From assembly GCA_029747585.1 (NCBI GenBank), contig JAPEVF010000028.1, forward strand, positions 1 to 64,000: a stretch of 64,000 nucleotides of DNA. The letters are read 5' to 3'. Made by a program: the position numbers and the translations under genes. This document shows, in pieces, positions 20,942 to 32,749 of this stretch. The stretch is from Pleurotus djamor (Eukaryota; Basidiomycota; Agaricomycetes; Agaricales; Pleurotaceae). The notes under the pieces were generated by a model, which saw only the letters and a list, made by a program, of their open reading frames with translations, made no database searches and was not told where the DNA came from. How positions within the stretch are numbered: position 1 is the stretch's first letter; the number at the start of each line of letters is the position of its first letter.

Positions 20942-22983
20942 ATGACGACTTACTATCAACTTGGGGGCTTCCGACCCTCTATTAATTGGTGCGAGCCACC
21001 CCACCTCCAACCTCACGTTCCTGTTCATATAATAGTTTGAATTTGAATTGTGTGTAGGTTCAAATATGACGACAACAAGCTTGCAGACGGAATCGCTGGT
21101 CGACATTCTCCGTTGCGCCCTGCGGACTCGAAGGGAACAGCCGTGGAGCTGGCTTTAGGTACGGGCCGTGTCTCCTTTCGAAATTAGATTGATTTTGAAA
21201 TCCGTTTCCTTCTAGGTTTACGCCCTTCAGGGGCATCCTGCCTGCTCTTGACTGAAGAGCAGGTCACCATACTGCACCGCGCGTTCCAGGAGAGCCTGCC
21301 TAGCCGCTCATCCCCCCCAACGGATTTCGAGTCAATTAGCCCGATCGAATTTCGCGACTCCGACGAACTACGAAACAAACTACGCCGTTTAGCACCAAAG
21401 AAGGGTGGCGGCAAAGGCTACGACACTAGCCAAGCCAATTCGCAATACCTCGGGGCCAGCCAGCCAAAACCGGTTTTTGTTCGAACATAATCGGTGAGTT
21501 TCTACAGTAATGTGTCAGCCTACACTTGACTAAGAAGTTGACTTATCATTTCCTCGCAGATTGTTGTACCGCCTTATCTGTGGCCAAGTTGATCACGCGA
21601 AATTTTATTTGAATGAGGGATGCCGCCAGCGCGTCAAAATCGCTGCCTTCAGTTACAATACATGGTCGCGAGACCAAAGTAAACCTGCTGGGGTTCGCCA
21701 GATGGAACCAACGCTTCTGGACATCGGTATCACAATGGTCCCAGGATCGTCATCACCTTCTGAATACTTCGCTACTTCCAATTGGACCTCACACCATTTC
21801 GTCATAAAGAAGAACAAGAGTCTGGACCCTGGGAGGAGAAAGGTAAAGTCAACCGCCTTCATCCAGGAAACCTCATGATATTCAAAACTTGATCAGGCTT
21901 TTGCAAATGGACACTCTGAAGAAACAGATAATCCTGGGCCGAAAATCAAGGAGATTTTGAAGGAAGATGCTGAACACCCAACCATCCTACTTGTTACCGA
22001 TGCCGAGGAAAGTTGTAGAGTCCTCAACTACTTGGGCATATCAACTTCTCAATGGAATATCGAGTCGGGGATCAAGGACTTGGTGCATGATTTCAGAAGG
22101 GTGAGTTTTTCCTTTTTTCGGTCTATTTCCTCTCTCGACTGACTGAACAAAGACTCGGACTCATATGTCAATGTCTCCCCAAGGTTCTTCACACAGGGAG
22201 CGAAGCCACAATCCACCATACCGCTTGCGATCGCGTTCACCACCCCGCCGCTCCCAAGTACCCTACGCTGACCTTTATCCTACTTCCTCAGCCCATTCAC
22301 CATCCCCCGGCCCACCTTCACGTTATTCCGCTTCGTCTCCATCCTACGCGGCCTCTTCCAAAATGCACACTTCATCTGATTTTGGCTACAGCTCAAGTTC
22401 TCGTTTCCCTCCCGCCAGGATCAACTCTCCCTCCAACTCACACCGCTCTTATCAACCCGTATACATTGTGGACATCAAGGCAATGTATCTAGCGATTGGC
22501 GGCGTGCAGTCGATCCCCCTCGACCTTCATGCCATCGCGGCGTATATACTTGGGAAGCCGATCAACCGCGAACAAACTTGTGCCGGTGACGAATCTTCGT
22601 GAGTAATGCTTACTCCCCAATTTCCCATAAAACATGTTCTGAACACTTCTTTATCATTGGGTAGGTTGATCATTGACTGCTGGGAGTCCTTTGCCCGAGG
22701 GGCTGCTGTCGATGAACAGAACGAGGAAAGGAAACGCCAAGTGCATTCAGGTACTGTCTCTGGAGTCGCACCTACAGCCGAGGACTTGGTTAGTGGTCCT
22801 GGCACTTCTGGGATGCCAGCTGGTAGTGGTGGTGACGATGAAGACGAGGATTGGGATCCCAACGATGCCTTGGACCAAGAAGCACAACAAGACGCCCCGA
22901 CAGAAGCCAAGACTGTCAGTGGAACTTATGCTGACTTGATCTTTGGCGACGATGATGACTACGGCTCCGAGGATGATTATTGA
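20942..22983 (+). CDS. Gfd2/YDR514C-like protein (RNase H/exonuclease fold), frame broken in a T-run
   Basis: Seven exons: 20942-20988, 21058-21158, 21216 to about 21489, 21560-21842, 21897-22100, 22153-22598 and 22665-22983. It starts MTTYYQLGGFRPSINWFKYD. Exon 4 gives LLYRLICGQVDHAKFYLNEG and the fold's first strand, KIAAFSYNTWSRD. A middle block reads EHPTILLVTDAEESCRVLNY. A Ser/Arg/Pro-rich insert follows, then VYIVDIKAMYLAIGGVQSIP, CAGDES and LIIDCWESFARGAAVDEQ, and an acidic tail. This matches the C-terminal domain of Gfd2/YDR514C proteins, numerous in Agaricomycetes; biochemical role uncertain. At 21474-21478 the five-T run forces stop FVRT*; with one T fewer the reading becomes VLFEHNR and splices in phase to LLYRLIC. 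Sequencing error or young pseudogene. Confidence 0.7.
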
Positions 22984-23350
22984 GCTGTACTCAGCCTGTA
23001 CTTTGTATAATTATCATGATGTTGAAAGGAGTAACAAAAAAGCTATGTAAATAACAGTAAAAATAATACTAATAGCAAACTATGCAACTATATCTACAAT
23101 TATTTGGGCCTTGGAGAAGAAGCAGTGTTTACACCAGTCATGATGGCCTAGGCTGCCTACTCCTTCCTCCTCTCTCTCGTGCCGCACCCCCATCTCTTTG
23201 GTAGCGCGGCGTCACAGTTGAGAGGCCAACCCGTTGCTTGATAGGGAGCTACGTGGAAACAGCAGGGACACGCGGCACTAGCAAGAGCTCGAGCATGGAC
23301 GTCGAAGATTTTGCGCCTCTCCCGACCAGGGAGAAGCATTCCAGCAAAGT
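22984..23350. other. AT-rich 3' region and boundary of the retrotransposon fragment
   Basis: The first 120 bases are AT-rich (ataacagtaaaaataatact) and probably carry the Gfd2-like polyadenylation signals. No gene seen. Confidence 0.45.
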
Positions 23351-24253
23351 ATGCAGCCGCAGGGCAGCTGTACCGGACAGTTGCACTACCCAGGATCCTA
23401 CATATACGGGTGTGAGCTGTATCTAACCCCGCCGCGACGCAAACCGACCGAGAAGCAAGTGCGTGAGGGACAACGACCTCAGAAAGCTATTGTTGGGAAG
23501 CTAGCGAGTACCTACAGACAAGCCCAGCTGATGACAACAGGGGGCCTGCGATCGACACCCTCCGATACGATGGAGACGCTCCTGGGAGTGCTTCCCTTCC
23601 ACCTACTCGTTGACAAGCACCGGTACAAGGCGGCGATACGACTGGCGACACTACCAGACTCTAGCCCCTTGCATCGTCATGTGCTTCGGGCAGCGAGACA
23701 TGATGTTCGCCACTTTAACACCCCGCTCCATGCACTCATTCATGGTTTTTGCATCACCCCGCATGCTGTTGAACGCATAGAAGCAACGAGGAAGGGGAGG
23801 GAGGAAGTGAAGAGGGTGCATACAGAGATAGCGAGGGGCAAGGATGATGCAGTACAGAGGGAGCGGGATGACCGGGGGAGGATCAAAGTGTTTGGGGACG
23901 GCTTGGGATATGAGGGGCAGGTGGGGGCTGCCGCTGTGCTCTTTGTGGACGGGGAGAGGTGTATGTCATTGAGGATGAGGCTGGGAAGCTTGCGTCATGC
24001 GACAGTGTACAACGGCGAGTGCACGGCGATCGCACTTAGTATGGAACTGATTCGCAAGCACATAGGTTGTGTTCGGGATGTGTCCATCTATGTGGATAAT
24101 CAAGCTGCCATACGCGCGATGACATCGTGGAAGGCAAAACCAGGGCACTATCTGGTTGATGTATGCCATCGACAGCTCGCAAGAATTCGAAGGGTACACC
24201 CAGCCACCGCAAAGCGTGGCATGTACGGGTCCGTGTCTTCGTCGGGGCTGTAA
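23351..24253 (+). mobile_element. 5'-truncated non-LTR (LINE) retrotransposon fragment with RNase H
   Basis: One open frame of 300 residues. It begins in the thumb/connection region of the reverse transcriptase: QLMTTGGLRSTPSDTMETLL, GVLPFHLLVDKHRYKAAIRL, then ATLPDSSPLHRHVLRAAR, the usual block after the RT in fungal LINEs. An RNase H domain follows: KVFGDGLGYEGQVGAAAVLF (first Asp), ATVYNGECTAIALSMEL (Glu) and VSIYVDNQAAIRAMTSW (second Asp). The last RNase H segment, with His and the final Asp, is missing; the frame ends in an unrelated tail after RIRRVHPATAKR. The endonuclease and RT catalytic motif are absent, so it is dead. The ORF length is a chance survival, not evidence of function. 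Confidence 0.75.
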
Positions 24254-25978
24254 AAGGACGCGAACCGCAACAGACTAAGGCCCCATGAAAAGTCTCTGGT
24301 AGTAGTAGAGTCTTTGTATATTCCGTATGAATGGTACAACAGGTGTGTCACAGGGACCAAGTGTGTGGTGTGGGGGTGAGAACCATGATCAACATTGACA
24401 CACAGCTAGATCGCCATGTTCAACGGGGTAGACGCAAGCTCTACAATACCCAGATGATGAGTGGGGGTCCCCCGAAGAGATGAAAGTGATCTAAACTGAC
24501 CTCTGTGTTTTTCCTGTCCCAGCCACTTCAATCCAAAGCCCCGCGTTCCTCCACAAGCCATGCCCAAAGTCAACGCGACAAGTGACAAGAACGTTCATGT
24601 ACCCAATCCCTACCTTACCCCATCGGGATGTCCGTCAGTTCTTGTGTCGTCCATCCTCCAGCACATGCTTGGGTATCTATGTCCAGATCGGCCAAAACGG
24701 CTTGTACAACCTCGAAAACTCAACTACGCATGCCTAAAGCATACAGTAAATCATTTATCAGCTTTTTATATTGAAAGAGAGAAATGAAAACGAACCGTTT
24801 TCAATTTTCTACTTAGGCGGCCAAGCCTAACACCGTAAATAACTCGGAAATGGCCGAGTGAATCGTCTCCATTTTCTAGGACTGTGTTCGCGTATTACAT
24901 AATATAGATGCTCTAGCATGCTTCGTTGATACTCGAAGGTAGACCCTTGGAAGTTGGGGTACTGGGGTCAGCGGGAGGGGGTAGGCATCTGAGATGATGC
25001 TTGGAATGGGTAGCGCAGCGCAGAGACAGCGGGAACGAGTGGCTATAAGATGGGGTAAGTCAATTGTATACTTTTTATACAGCGGAGGGATGTGGTGCCG
25101 ACTTACGGTGGTCTTTTTTCCACACAGCCAGCCCCAACCAACATGGGGTAAATATCTCATCGACACGCCATTCGTTCGTCCTGCTCTTGTTATACGTTGA
25201 TCATATATTGATAAGCTTGCCGTAGCTTGCTTCGTTCAAGCGGGAAGTCGGGGGCTTGTTTATGATGCGGGGTGCGGGGTTGTGGGGGAAGGGACAGTGT
25301 CGGTCGATTATAATTATTGGCAGCGGGGAGGGGATTGTGAGCGGTGGGAAACCAGCAGCCTGGGAATGATGTGCTAGGGTAAGGGTGAGCCGTGACAGAG
25401 ATGGTTTGAGAAGGAGGCTGAATTCGAGGGGGTATGGCAAGAGTCTGAGAGAATGCCATACTCGATTCATTCAATGGGACTCACCTTCTCCCTCACGATG
25501 GAGACATCGACCGACACCGTTGACTCAGTCCTCACTGTGCACGTTGCTTCTCCCTCCTCATCGCAATTTGACTGAGTGAAAGCTTGCCGTTGCAATAGCT
25601 GCCGCATACGAGGCTGGGTGGTTTTTGGATGGGCGCGAGTTTGCGTTCGAGTTGAAGAACGTTGAGACGGTCTGAGAATATCTCAGGTGTATGGAGCAGC
25701 CGGGGTGGACAGGGACATTGATGAGAGACTCAGTTAGGATATGCAAGGTTCACGGTCAATAGCCTACTCCCACACTCAGTAAGTCGCGCCTGGTCGGAGC
25801 TATGGGACCAAAGCAGAGTTGCAGGAGTAGTTCCTAGAATGGCAGATGACGCGATGACGACTTGTAGAAGAAGCTGATGGCCCGCGTGTTGTTGGGTCGT
25901 GTAGTTAGGTTGCATTGCAGTGTACTGTTGAACATCAAGTCTGGAGGCCTGAGACATAGGGTACAGCAAAATGATACA
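24254..25978. other. Intergenic region with a hairpin cluster
   Basis: No supported gene. Three perfect short inverted repeats lie at 24786-24859. On the plus strand about 25575-25675 reads AIAAAYEAGWFLDGREFAFE then LKNVETV and stop, which looks coding but has no matching upstream exon I could find; it may be a gene remnant. Confidence 0.4.
24786..24859. repeat. Cluster of three perfect hairpins
   Basis: Stem 1: gaaaacg/cgttttc at 24786-24802, loop 3. Stem 2: ttaggc/gcctaa at 24813-24830, loop 6. Stem 3: actcgg/ccgagt at 24842-24859, loop 6. All are perfect and within 74 bp. Confidence 0.75.
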
Positions 25979-26919
25979 TCAGTCCTTGCAGCGACGGGAG
26001 GCGATTATCCCCTCGGCCTCTTCCCAGAAGTCAGGCCCACTTCCAAGCGAAAGAAAATCATCCAAATACCGTTCCGTGGTGCGTAAAATGTAAGGCCAGG
26101 AAACCGGACACCCAAAACCTAAGCCGACAACGATGCGTGAATCAACAAGCCCTAGGGCAAGTTCGCCAGCGCTGTATATTTCCGGGTTGGGATAGTCCTG
26201 ATAGAACATAAAGAGGACACAAATTTGTAGTGTCGTAGATGCGAGGCATTCTGGGAGCTCCTCAATATCCATGTCGGAGGGGTCGAATGAGGTGATCATC
26301 AACGCCAGGTGGGTCAGACATTTCAAGGAGGGGATGAATGGGTACCAATCGGATGAATTCACGCAGCAAAAATCCAAATGAGTGATTTGTTGGAATGCGG
26401 TGAGGTTGGGTACGTCGACGATATGTTCCGGGGGGTCGAAAGAGAGCCTCTTCAGACGGTGCCGGTTTGATAAATTCAGTGAGATATCAGCATTTGGACT
26501 CCATGGTGTCCATAGTGCGAATACCTCCATATTGGAGCAGAGGTCGACAAGGGTAATGATCGTTTTTTCATGGCGATCGCCCTCATCGTCATCCGCATAA
26601 AGCTTCTCGCCAGAGCTAACAGCGAGCGAATGCACCAGCGATGCAACTTCGGGGGATTCAGACAAAGTCCGTATCAAAAGAAGCGCCTTTGGAAGAACTT
26701 CTAGCTTGATGGAACGGTATAAACATGGGTAGGACCTTGAGAAGCAGGCTGAGTCAGTAGGTGTGGGTAAGTGAGGGACACGAGAGCCAACCATTCTTTA
26801 AATCGCACACATGTAGAAGCAATGCCCAGTGCACTCGAAGGATTTGAAGGACTTTCCAGCATACAACGCCAGACGGCGTATTCGACGATGATTCGTTCTA
26901 GTTCTCCGGGAAGCATCAA
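25979..26919 (-). CDS. F-box-like protein
   Basis: Two exons (26919-26792, 26735-25979), 294 residues. The first encodes MMLPGELERIIVEYAVWRCM and later ALGIASTCVRFKEW, an F-box-like helix pair in the form common in Agaricomycetes (LP-E---II-----, then V---F--W). The second exon has leucine-rich strand/helix units: VASLVHSLAVSS, ITLVDLCSNMEVFALW, LTAFQQITHLDFCCVNSSDW and LKCLTHLALMITS, consistent with degenerate LRR-type repeats as substrate-binding part. The splice phase gives FKEWSYPCLYRSIKLEV. Such genes are very numerous in mushroom genomes; no partner can be assigned. Confidence 0.65.
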
Positions 26920-27218
26920 AGTTTAGAAGAACCTTGTGACAGCGCCTAAATCCACCGTCCCGCAGCCGGCGTTATTTCGCTTTTTCCATGTCGAGGGCCT
27001 TCAAGCTTCAAGGAAGACCGCAGCCTGAACGTCTTACTTATTACTTCGAATTTCGAGCTGGTACCCAGTCTATCTGCGCCTGTTGGCATCATGTCATGAC
27101 ACTGAAGGAGCGACGACAAAAGCTATGTAGACTATACTCATAACGAAATATACGGGATGGATGTACAAATGGTAGAGCGACGGGGAACTATAAAGTCCAT
27201 GGAAGATGGCGACCTCGT
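26920..27218. other. Short intergenic gap, no gene seen
   Basis: About 300 bases between the start of the F-box-like gene and the stop of the first GH16 gene, both on the minus strand; the promoter of the F-box-like gene lies here. Confidence 0.4.
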
Positions 27219-28235
27219 CTAGTTCGAAGGGCACTCAATAGTAACGCTGTGGATGGTAGCGGTGAGTCTCTCGGGTTGCTGACGCCAGTTAACAGGTCCA
27301 AGAGCCCATTCTGAGGTACCCTCTGGGCTACTGCCATCCCAAACACCCATCTGAACGCGCATGGGCTTGACAGGGTAACGGCTGATGCCGTCGATGACCG
27401 CGTCCTCTGAAGATGGAAGAAGGATATCAACGCACGGCCGGGCAGATGCTAGATTTGCAACTCACTGGCAGTCAAGGTTCGTACGTCCTTGCCATCAATG
27501 CCCCAGACGATACGCTCGGCATTCCAGTCGATGGTGTAGATGTGGCGTTCGCCAATGGAAGGGGTCTCCCAGTAGTTTTTGCACCTGGGAACCTCCTCGA
27601 TGGAACTCTGGACACCGTAAAGTGGTTGCGTGTCGCTCTCAGCGGGGGCGAAGGCGTTGGTCTGCCAGTGCTCGGGGTCACCGCTGAGGAGCTCGATGTC
27701 GATTTCATCATGGCTATCCCCTGCGAGATAGACAGGGGCGGTGGTCAACCTCGGTGTTTGAAGAACGAAGAGGGACACTCACCCATGAGAATGATAGCCG
27801 TAATGATTCCACCGCGTCCACGACCCACCGGCGCGGAGACTTCGTAAGAGACTTTTCCGTAGCTGGTAGGGTCACGAGCACGGTCAGTAGGAGGCCATGT
27901 TAAATACATGAGAAAGAAGAATACCTGAGTTCAAACGTCGAGTTGACTGCCGAGTTCAAGCCAAGCTTGTCATTGACACCCTTGGTCGCAGTGACTGGTC
28001 CGTCGGGCTTGCGAAGATAGAGCTCGAGGCCCTCCGACGTCAATGCATAAGAGTCGGAGTCGGTTTTCATGATGAAGGGAGTATTGCCTCCTTCCGAGAT
28101 ATCCGACGCGCTGCTGAAAGTTGTTCGCATAGGTTGACACCCAGCATTTCTAGCATGGTGAGGAGATGCGTAGGCGGAAAGTGGGAGAGCACAGAACGCT
28201 GCGACGACGAAAGCGGTGAGTCTGTTCGCGAACAT
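27219..28235 (-). CDS. GH16 family wall-glucan enzyme, copy 1
   Basis: Four exons on the minus strand. Signal peptide LTAFVVAAFCALPLSAYASP, then CQPMRTTFSSASD, which is typical of CRH-like GH16 proteins. Exon 2 is SYGKVSYEVSAPVGRGRGGI. Exon 3 carries the catalytic motif DEIDIELLSGD (Glu-x-Asp-x-Glu, with nucleophile and acid/base Glu) followed by WQTNAFAPAES. A later exon has PMRVQMGVWDGSSPEGTSEW and ends HSVTIECPSN. Family GH16 includes chitin-glucan transglycosylases of fungal walls (Crh proteins) and beta-glucanases; this protein's lack of an obvious GPI tail suggests a freely secreted form. It is a tandem duplicate of the next gene. Confidence 0.85.
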
Positions 28236-28545
28236 GCTGAAGTTGTCGTTGGTTAAAATGAGTGACGGTTAGAAATGAGTGACTGTTGTCTGAAAAGACG
28301 TTGAGAAGGGGATGTATGAGATGGAGAGAAACGGAAGGGAAAATGTGAAATGCTGAGAGGGAGGCGAGCCATTGGTTTTTAAGTAAAGAGCTACTAAAAA
28401 CAAAACAAGCACAAATACCTAAGCGACGCGAGATGACCCTCGTGACATAGGAGGCCGGTCAAGCGGCTTAGCTTCGACCAAGAAAGAGCTCAAGAAAGGA
28501 CAAGGGTGAACTATATGTCTTGCTTGAAACATAATGCATAATACA
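28236..28545. other. Gap between the two GH16 genes
   Basis: About 310 bases holding the promoter of copy 1 and the 3' end of copy 2; no other gene. Confidence 0.5.
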
Positions 28546-29524
28546 TCAAGGGCACTCGACAGTGATACTATGGACGGTGACAGTCAAGCTGTCGGGCAGG
28601 CGCGACCATGCCATAGGGCCACGAGCCCATTCAGAAGTACCCTTCGGACTACTAGCGTCCCATATACCGAGCTGCAGGCGCATGGGATGAGACGGATATC
28701 GCTTGATGCCATTGACAAACGCCGAGCCTAAGGAGTAAAGTAAGGTCAGTTTAATAGCGCAATGAATCAAGCGTGTTGATGTTGGCTTACTAGCATGGAG
28801 AGTGCGGATTTCTTTTCCATCTATACTCCATTTGATTCGCTCGGAGCTCCATTCAATTGTATAGCTATGTCGAGTGCTGATCCTAGAACCTTGAGGCATG
28901 GTGTCCTTAGAGCTTTGCGCGCCATAAACGGGTTCTTTATCTTGTGGTTGAGGTGCGTAAACGTTGGACTGCATATGAGTGGGATCACCGCCAAGGAGCT
29001 CGATATCAATTTCATCACGGCTATCGTCACCTGAGTCCAAGAGCATGAGTAAAGATTTATCTCATCGACACAAGCTACTAACCGACGAGTATGAAGGCAG
29101 ACACCAACCCGCCATATCCAGGATCTCCAGGCGCGGTCAGGTCAAAAGTCACTTTTCCGTAGCTGCATTCCGAGTGAGTCAAGTTCTTGCAAAGGAAATC
29201 AAGCAAAACGCACTGTAAGATGAACGTAGAATTAACGGTACAACCGAGACCAAGTTTGTCATTTTCGCCATCGTGAGTAGTGACCGGGCCCGCCGGTTTG
29301 CGCAAGTACATATCCAAGCCATTCTTCGTCGTAGAGTAGGAGCTGCGATCTGATATGACAGTAAATGGTGTGGTGCCGCCTTGAGAAACGTCAGATGCAG
29401 GGAAGGACGTATGGAACGGTCGACATTCGGGACTCGGAGTGCCCAGAAGGCGTTTCCCTGGAGCAGAAAGAGTAGAAGCCGCCATAGACAGCATAAGCGA
29501 GAGAACGAATGAAGGGCGTAGCAT
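28546..29524 (-). CDS. GH16 family wall-glucan enzyme, copy 2
   Basis: Same exon layout as copy 1 (four exons). Signal peptide PSFVLSLMLSMAASTLSAPG, then CRPFHTSFPASDVSQGGTTP, YGKVTFDLTAPGDPGYGGLV, and the active-site exon with DSRDEIDIELLGGDPTHMQS. It closes with PMRLQLGIWDASSPKGTSEW and HSITVECP, and lacks the two final residues of copy 1. It is a clear paralogue that keeps the catalytic Glu-x-Asp-x-Glu, so both are probably active. Their head-to-tail spacing (310 bp) points to a local duplication. Confidence 0.85.
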
Positions 29525-29798
29525 GATGAAAGGGTATAGTAGACGCAGGCCAGTGCACTAGGATGTCGTAGAAGGAAGTAAGGTGTCCGGCGACAGGGGC
29601 CAATCCCTTTTGAGACTTTGATCATGTGACCCTTCGGGTATTTTGGAAGCCGCACTTGTCGTTGGTGTCGACCGGCCTCGGAGTTTGTCAGCCCAGACTT
29701 TACGCCGAGCTGCTGATTGAGTACCAGTCTGCATATAAATCCGCTTGCATGGGAGCAACTCTGTAATCTCCTCCTCTCACTCTCTCACCCCTTCCGTC

Positions 29799-30734
29799 AT
29801 GTCCGCTTCAATTCAGGCCTTCGTAACGCCTCCCCCGACACCCAAAGCTTCTCCCTCGCCCATACCACCATGGACCCCTCGTCAAGTCTCTGACGCACCC
29901 AAGAGGACAGAGTTCTCCTTTGACTCAATGGATGAGGCATTGGCTGCATTCCAAGATGGCGAGTTCCTTGTCGTAATGGACGATGAGGACAGGGAGAATG
30001 AGGGGGACCTCATCATAGCTGCATCTCACTGCACCACGGAGAAAATGGCTTGGATGATCAAGCACACGAGGTCAGCGGAAAGCAATAAGTTCCGAGTGTT
30101 TGCTGGCTGACTTACATGGGCAATTCTAGTGGATTTATCTGCGTCGCCTTGACAGGGGATCGTCTGCAGGAGCTCGACATACCCATGATGGTCACCGAGA
30201 ACCAGGATCCACACAAAACAGCGTACACCGTAACGGTCGATTACAAGCATGGTGAGTTTCTAGCCCCCCACGATCGGCTTCCCTGCATTGCAGCATTTCC
30301 GCGGACTCGACGTGGCATCTTCCTCGTTTAATCGCTAACGCTCCGTACCATTCGCGTCCTTGATGCATTTAGGAACAACCACTGGTATCTCGGCCCATGA
30401 TCGCAGTTTAACGGCGCGTGCACTGGCATCACCGAACTCACAATCATCCGAGTTCTCTCGACCTGGCCATATCGTACCACTTCGCGCTCGTGATGGAGGG
30501 GTTCTTACACGGCCGGGACACACGGAATCATCGGTGGATCTTTGTCGGCTCACGGGTCTCCCTCCTGTTGGTGTACTTTGCGAGATGGTCAATGATGATG
30601 CGCAAGGGAGCATGGCAAGACGGGACGATTGCCGAGCGTTCGCTGACCGATGGGGCGTTAAAATGATCAGTGTTCAAATGTTGATAGAGCGCAGGAAGCA
30701 ACTCGAGGGTCCCAAGTACTCGTCAAATCTGTAA
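29799..30734 (+). CDS. RIB3: 3,4-dihydroxy-2-butanone 4-phosphate synthase (RibB/Rib3)
   Basis: Three exons (29799-30070, 30130-30251, 30373-30734), 251 residues. The enzyme turns ribulose 5-phosphate into the four-carbon unit of riboflavin, releasing formate. The diagnostic acidic loop [20 protein letters not shown] lies at about residue 65. The second signature, [20 protein letters not shown], is followed by [15 protein letters not shown], where the His and Glu are catalytic and metal-binding. An N-terminal extension of about 45 Pro/Ser-rich residues is longer than in yeast. Cytosolic in other fungi. Monofunctional: no GTP cyclohydrolase II domain follows. Confidence 0.95.
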
Positions 30735-31312
30735 TTTATATCTCGATCTAACTGTATATCTATGTGCTGATAATAACAGGCTCGGACGTACCCCCTGCCA
30801 ATCAATGACCACTCAATTTGTCATTTCTATGAGTTTGGAGAGTATATCATGGTGACGGACACCGAGTAGGCCAAATCCGTCAGGATCGGACTGAAGTCTA
30901 GGAGCGAACTACAACACTACTCTAGTTCCACTCATAACGCGGTCGCAGAGATTGGGAGACGAGATAAAGAGAGGACCGTTGATAGGTTGGTACGAATGGA
31001 TGGGCTGGGTGGTCTGGAACAGGGTCCGCGTTGAAGCTCATGAGCTTCATCGAAGATGCGAGGAGAGCTAGCTTCAAAAATTCAAACCGGTGTCTTGAGC
31101 CTATTGGATCCAAGGAATAGGAAGAGAGTTGGGGAGGTATCGAAAGTATCCAGAGTCAAGTGCTCAGGCCCAGGAGTGAGATTGAGATGGAACTGATAAT
31201 AACTACGCGTTGGGGCCTTCGAACCTTCGTTGATCAAGACTTGGTGGGGCAACACTAGGTTCCATGTACCTGGATTCTCATTAAATGAAGGTAATAATGA
31301 CATCGTGACGTG
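30735..31312. other. Convergent 3' region of RIB3 and the RFC gene
   Basis: No supported gene. Both genes end toward this stretch. Confidence 0.5.
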
Positions 31313-32749
31313 CTACAGTTTGAATAACTCTGGGTTCATATTCTGCAGGGCGGTGAGAGGTCGAAGGTTATACCAGCGAGGTAATGGAGGCATGCTTACC
31401 ATCTTACACAGACGCGCCATTAGGCCAGACAGTTGGATAATCGTGCCGACTCCTTCCAAAATCCGCATGTGGGTGAAGCCAATTTCCTGGAGAGACGAAT
31501 GTGAGCTCATTGCAATATGGGACGAAGAACCAACGGACTTTGATATACTCTAGTTTCGTGTACTCGGGCATCCTAAATAGAAGGGTAAGTAACCGGAAAG
31601 CAACCGAGCGGAATGAGCGCACTCGTCAAATGTCTTCACCACCCTGAAGAGAGTGACCACGATATCGACTGCGCTATACCCTTGGTTCCACAGTTCATTC
31701 AGCTTTTCCATCGCTTGGTCTATATCGCTTTTAAGGCATGCACGAATCATGGCTTGAATGAGGACTGGATGCGGCTGGTCGCAGACTTTGAACACGTTGT
31801 CTGCAGAGACAAAGCCGAAGCCGGCGTGGGTGGACTGGAGGTTATTGATGGCCTGTCTCATATCACCCTCAGATGTGAATATGAGAGCAGTGAGACCGTC
31901 ATCGTTGTATTCGACCTGTGATGTGCTTCAGGATGAACATCCTCAAACAACGGTGGTTTGAAAGAGACGTACCTTCTCCATTTCGCAGATTTCTAGAAGC
32001 CGCTTGAGTATTTCTTGATCTCTGAGTTTTGCGTATCGGAGAATGGCGCAACGACTTTGGATGGGTTCTATGATTTTATTGCTCATGTTACATGCTAAAC
32101 AGAACCGCGTCGTATTAGAGTATATCTCCATGGTACGTCGCAAAGCTTGCTGTGCGCCGGCTGTCATGCTTCAAAGAACGTTGAAGGAGGAGTATAGCGG
32201 TGAACAGAAGACCCACCTGTCAGCTTCGTCGAGGATGATTATTTTGTGGCGACCAGGAGGAAGAGTGACTTTCTTCTGAGCAAATGTTTTGATTTTGTTT
32301 CGCACCACATCGATACCACTAGAGCAAGATGCCAGAAAGACCAAAGATACAGAATAGAGTCACGTACCGTTCATCAGAAGCATTGAGCTCTAAAACTCCT
32401 TCCTTGTAGGCATCCCCAAGTAACTGATGTGCCAGACAATGGATGCTAGTCGTCTTCCCTATTCCCGGCAATCCCTGAAAGAATTCAAGCCAGTATTCAA
32501 GGCATAGCTCAGCATTGGACCAACCGATATTATGATATGGGGGCAGTTGCCATCCCTCGCGATGACCTTGAGGCGATCCACAGTCTCAGCGTTGCCGACA
32601 ACATCGTCCAAGACGTTTGGCCTATACTTTTCGACCCTGAGAAAGCCCTGTCAGTACTGCGCGCTAAAATAATAGCTAGCCTGGAGGTACCATGGTAGCT
32701 CGTATGGTGTTTCTTGGGAAACCGATTTGCCTTTGGAAGAGGATGCCAT
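31313..32749 (-). CDS. RFC4: Replication factor C small subunit (human RFC2 / yeast Rfc4 orthologue)
   Basis: Minus strand, many exons, start [20 protein letters not shown] at 32749. Part of the clamp loader that places PCNA on DNA. Visible AAA+ parts: [20 protein letters not shown], Walker [29 protein letters not shown], then [20 protein letters not shown] (Walker B) running into [20 protein letters not shown]. Sensor 1 lies in [20 protein letters not shown], where SRC is the RFC box with the arginine finger; next comes [20 protein letters not shown]. The C-terminal collar includes [11 protein letters not shown], then [20 protein letters not shown]. The last intron joins ARLCKM to NMNPELFKL and the stop at 31313. 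Walker A has Ile for the usual Thr, as in some fungi. Confidence 0.92.

Noticed and set aside
25190..25474. Pro/Ser-rich minus-strand frames at 25.2-25.5 kb
   Set aside because: Low-complexity composition, two overlapping frames with equal claim and no family signature.
31230..31553. 107-residue plus-strand frame
   Set aside because: It is antisense to the last exons of the RFC gene, which has strong homology.
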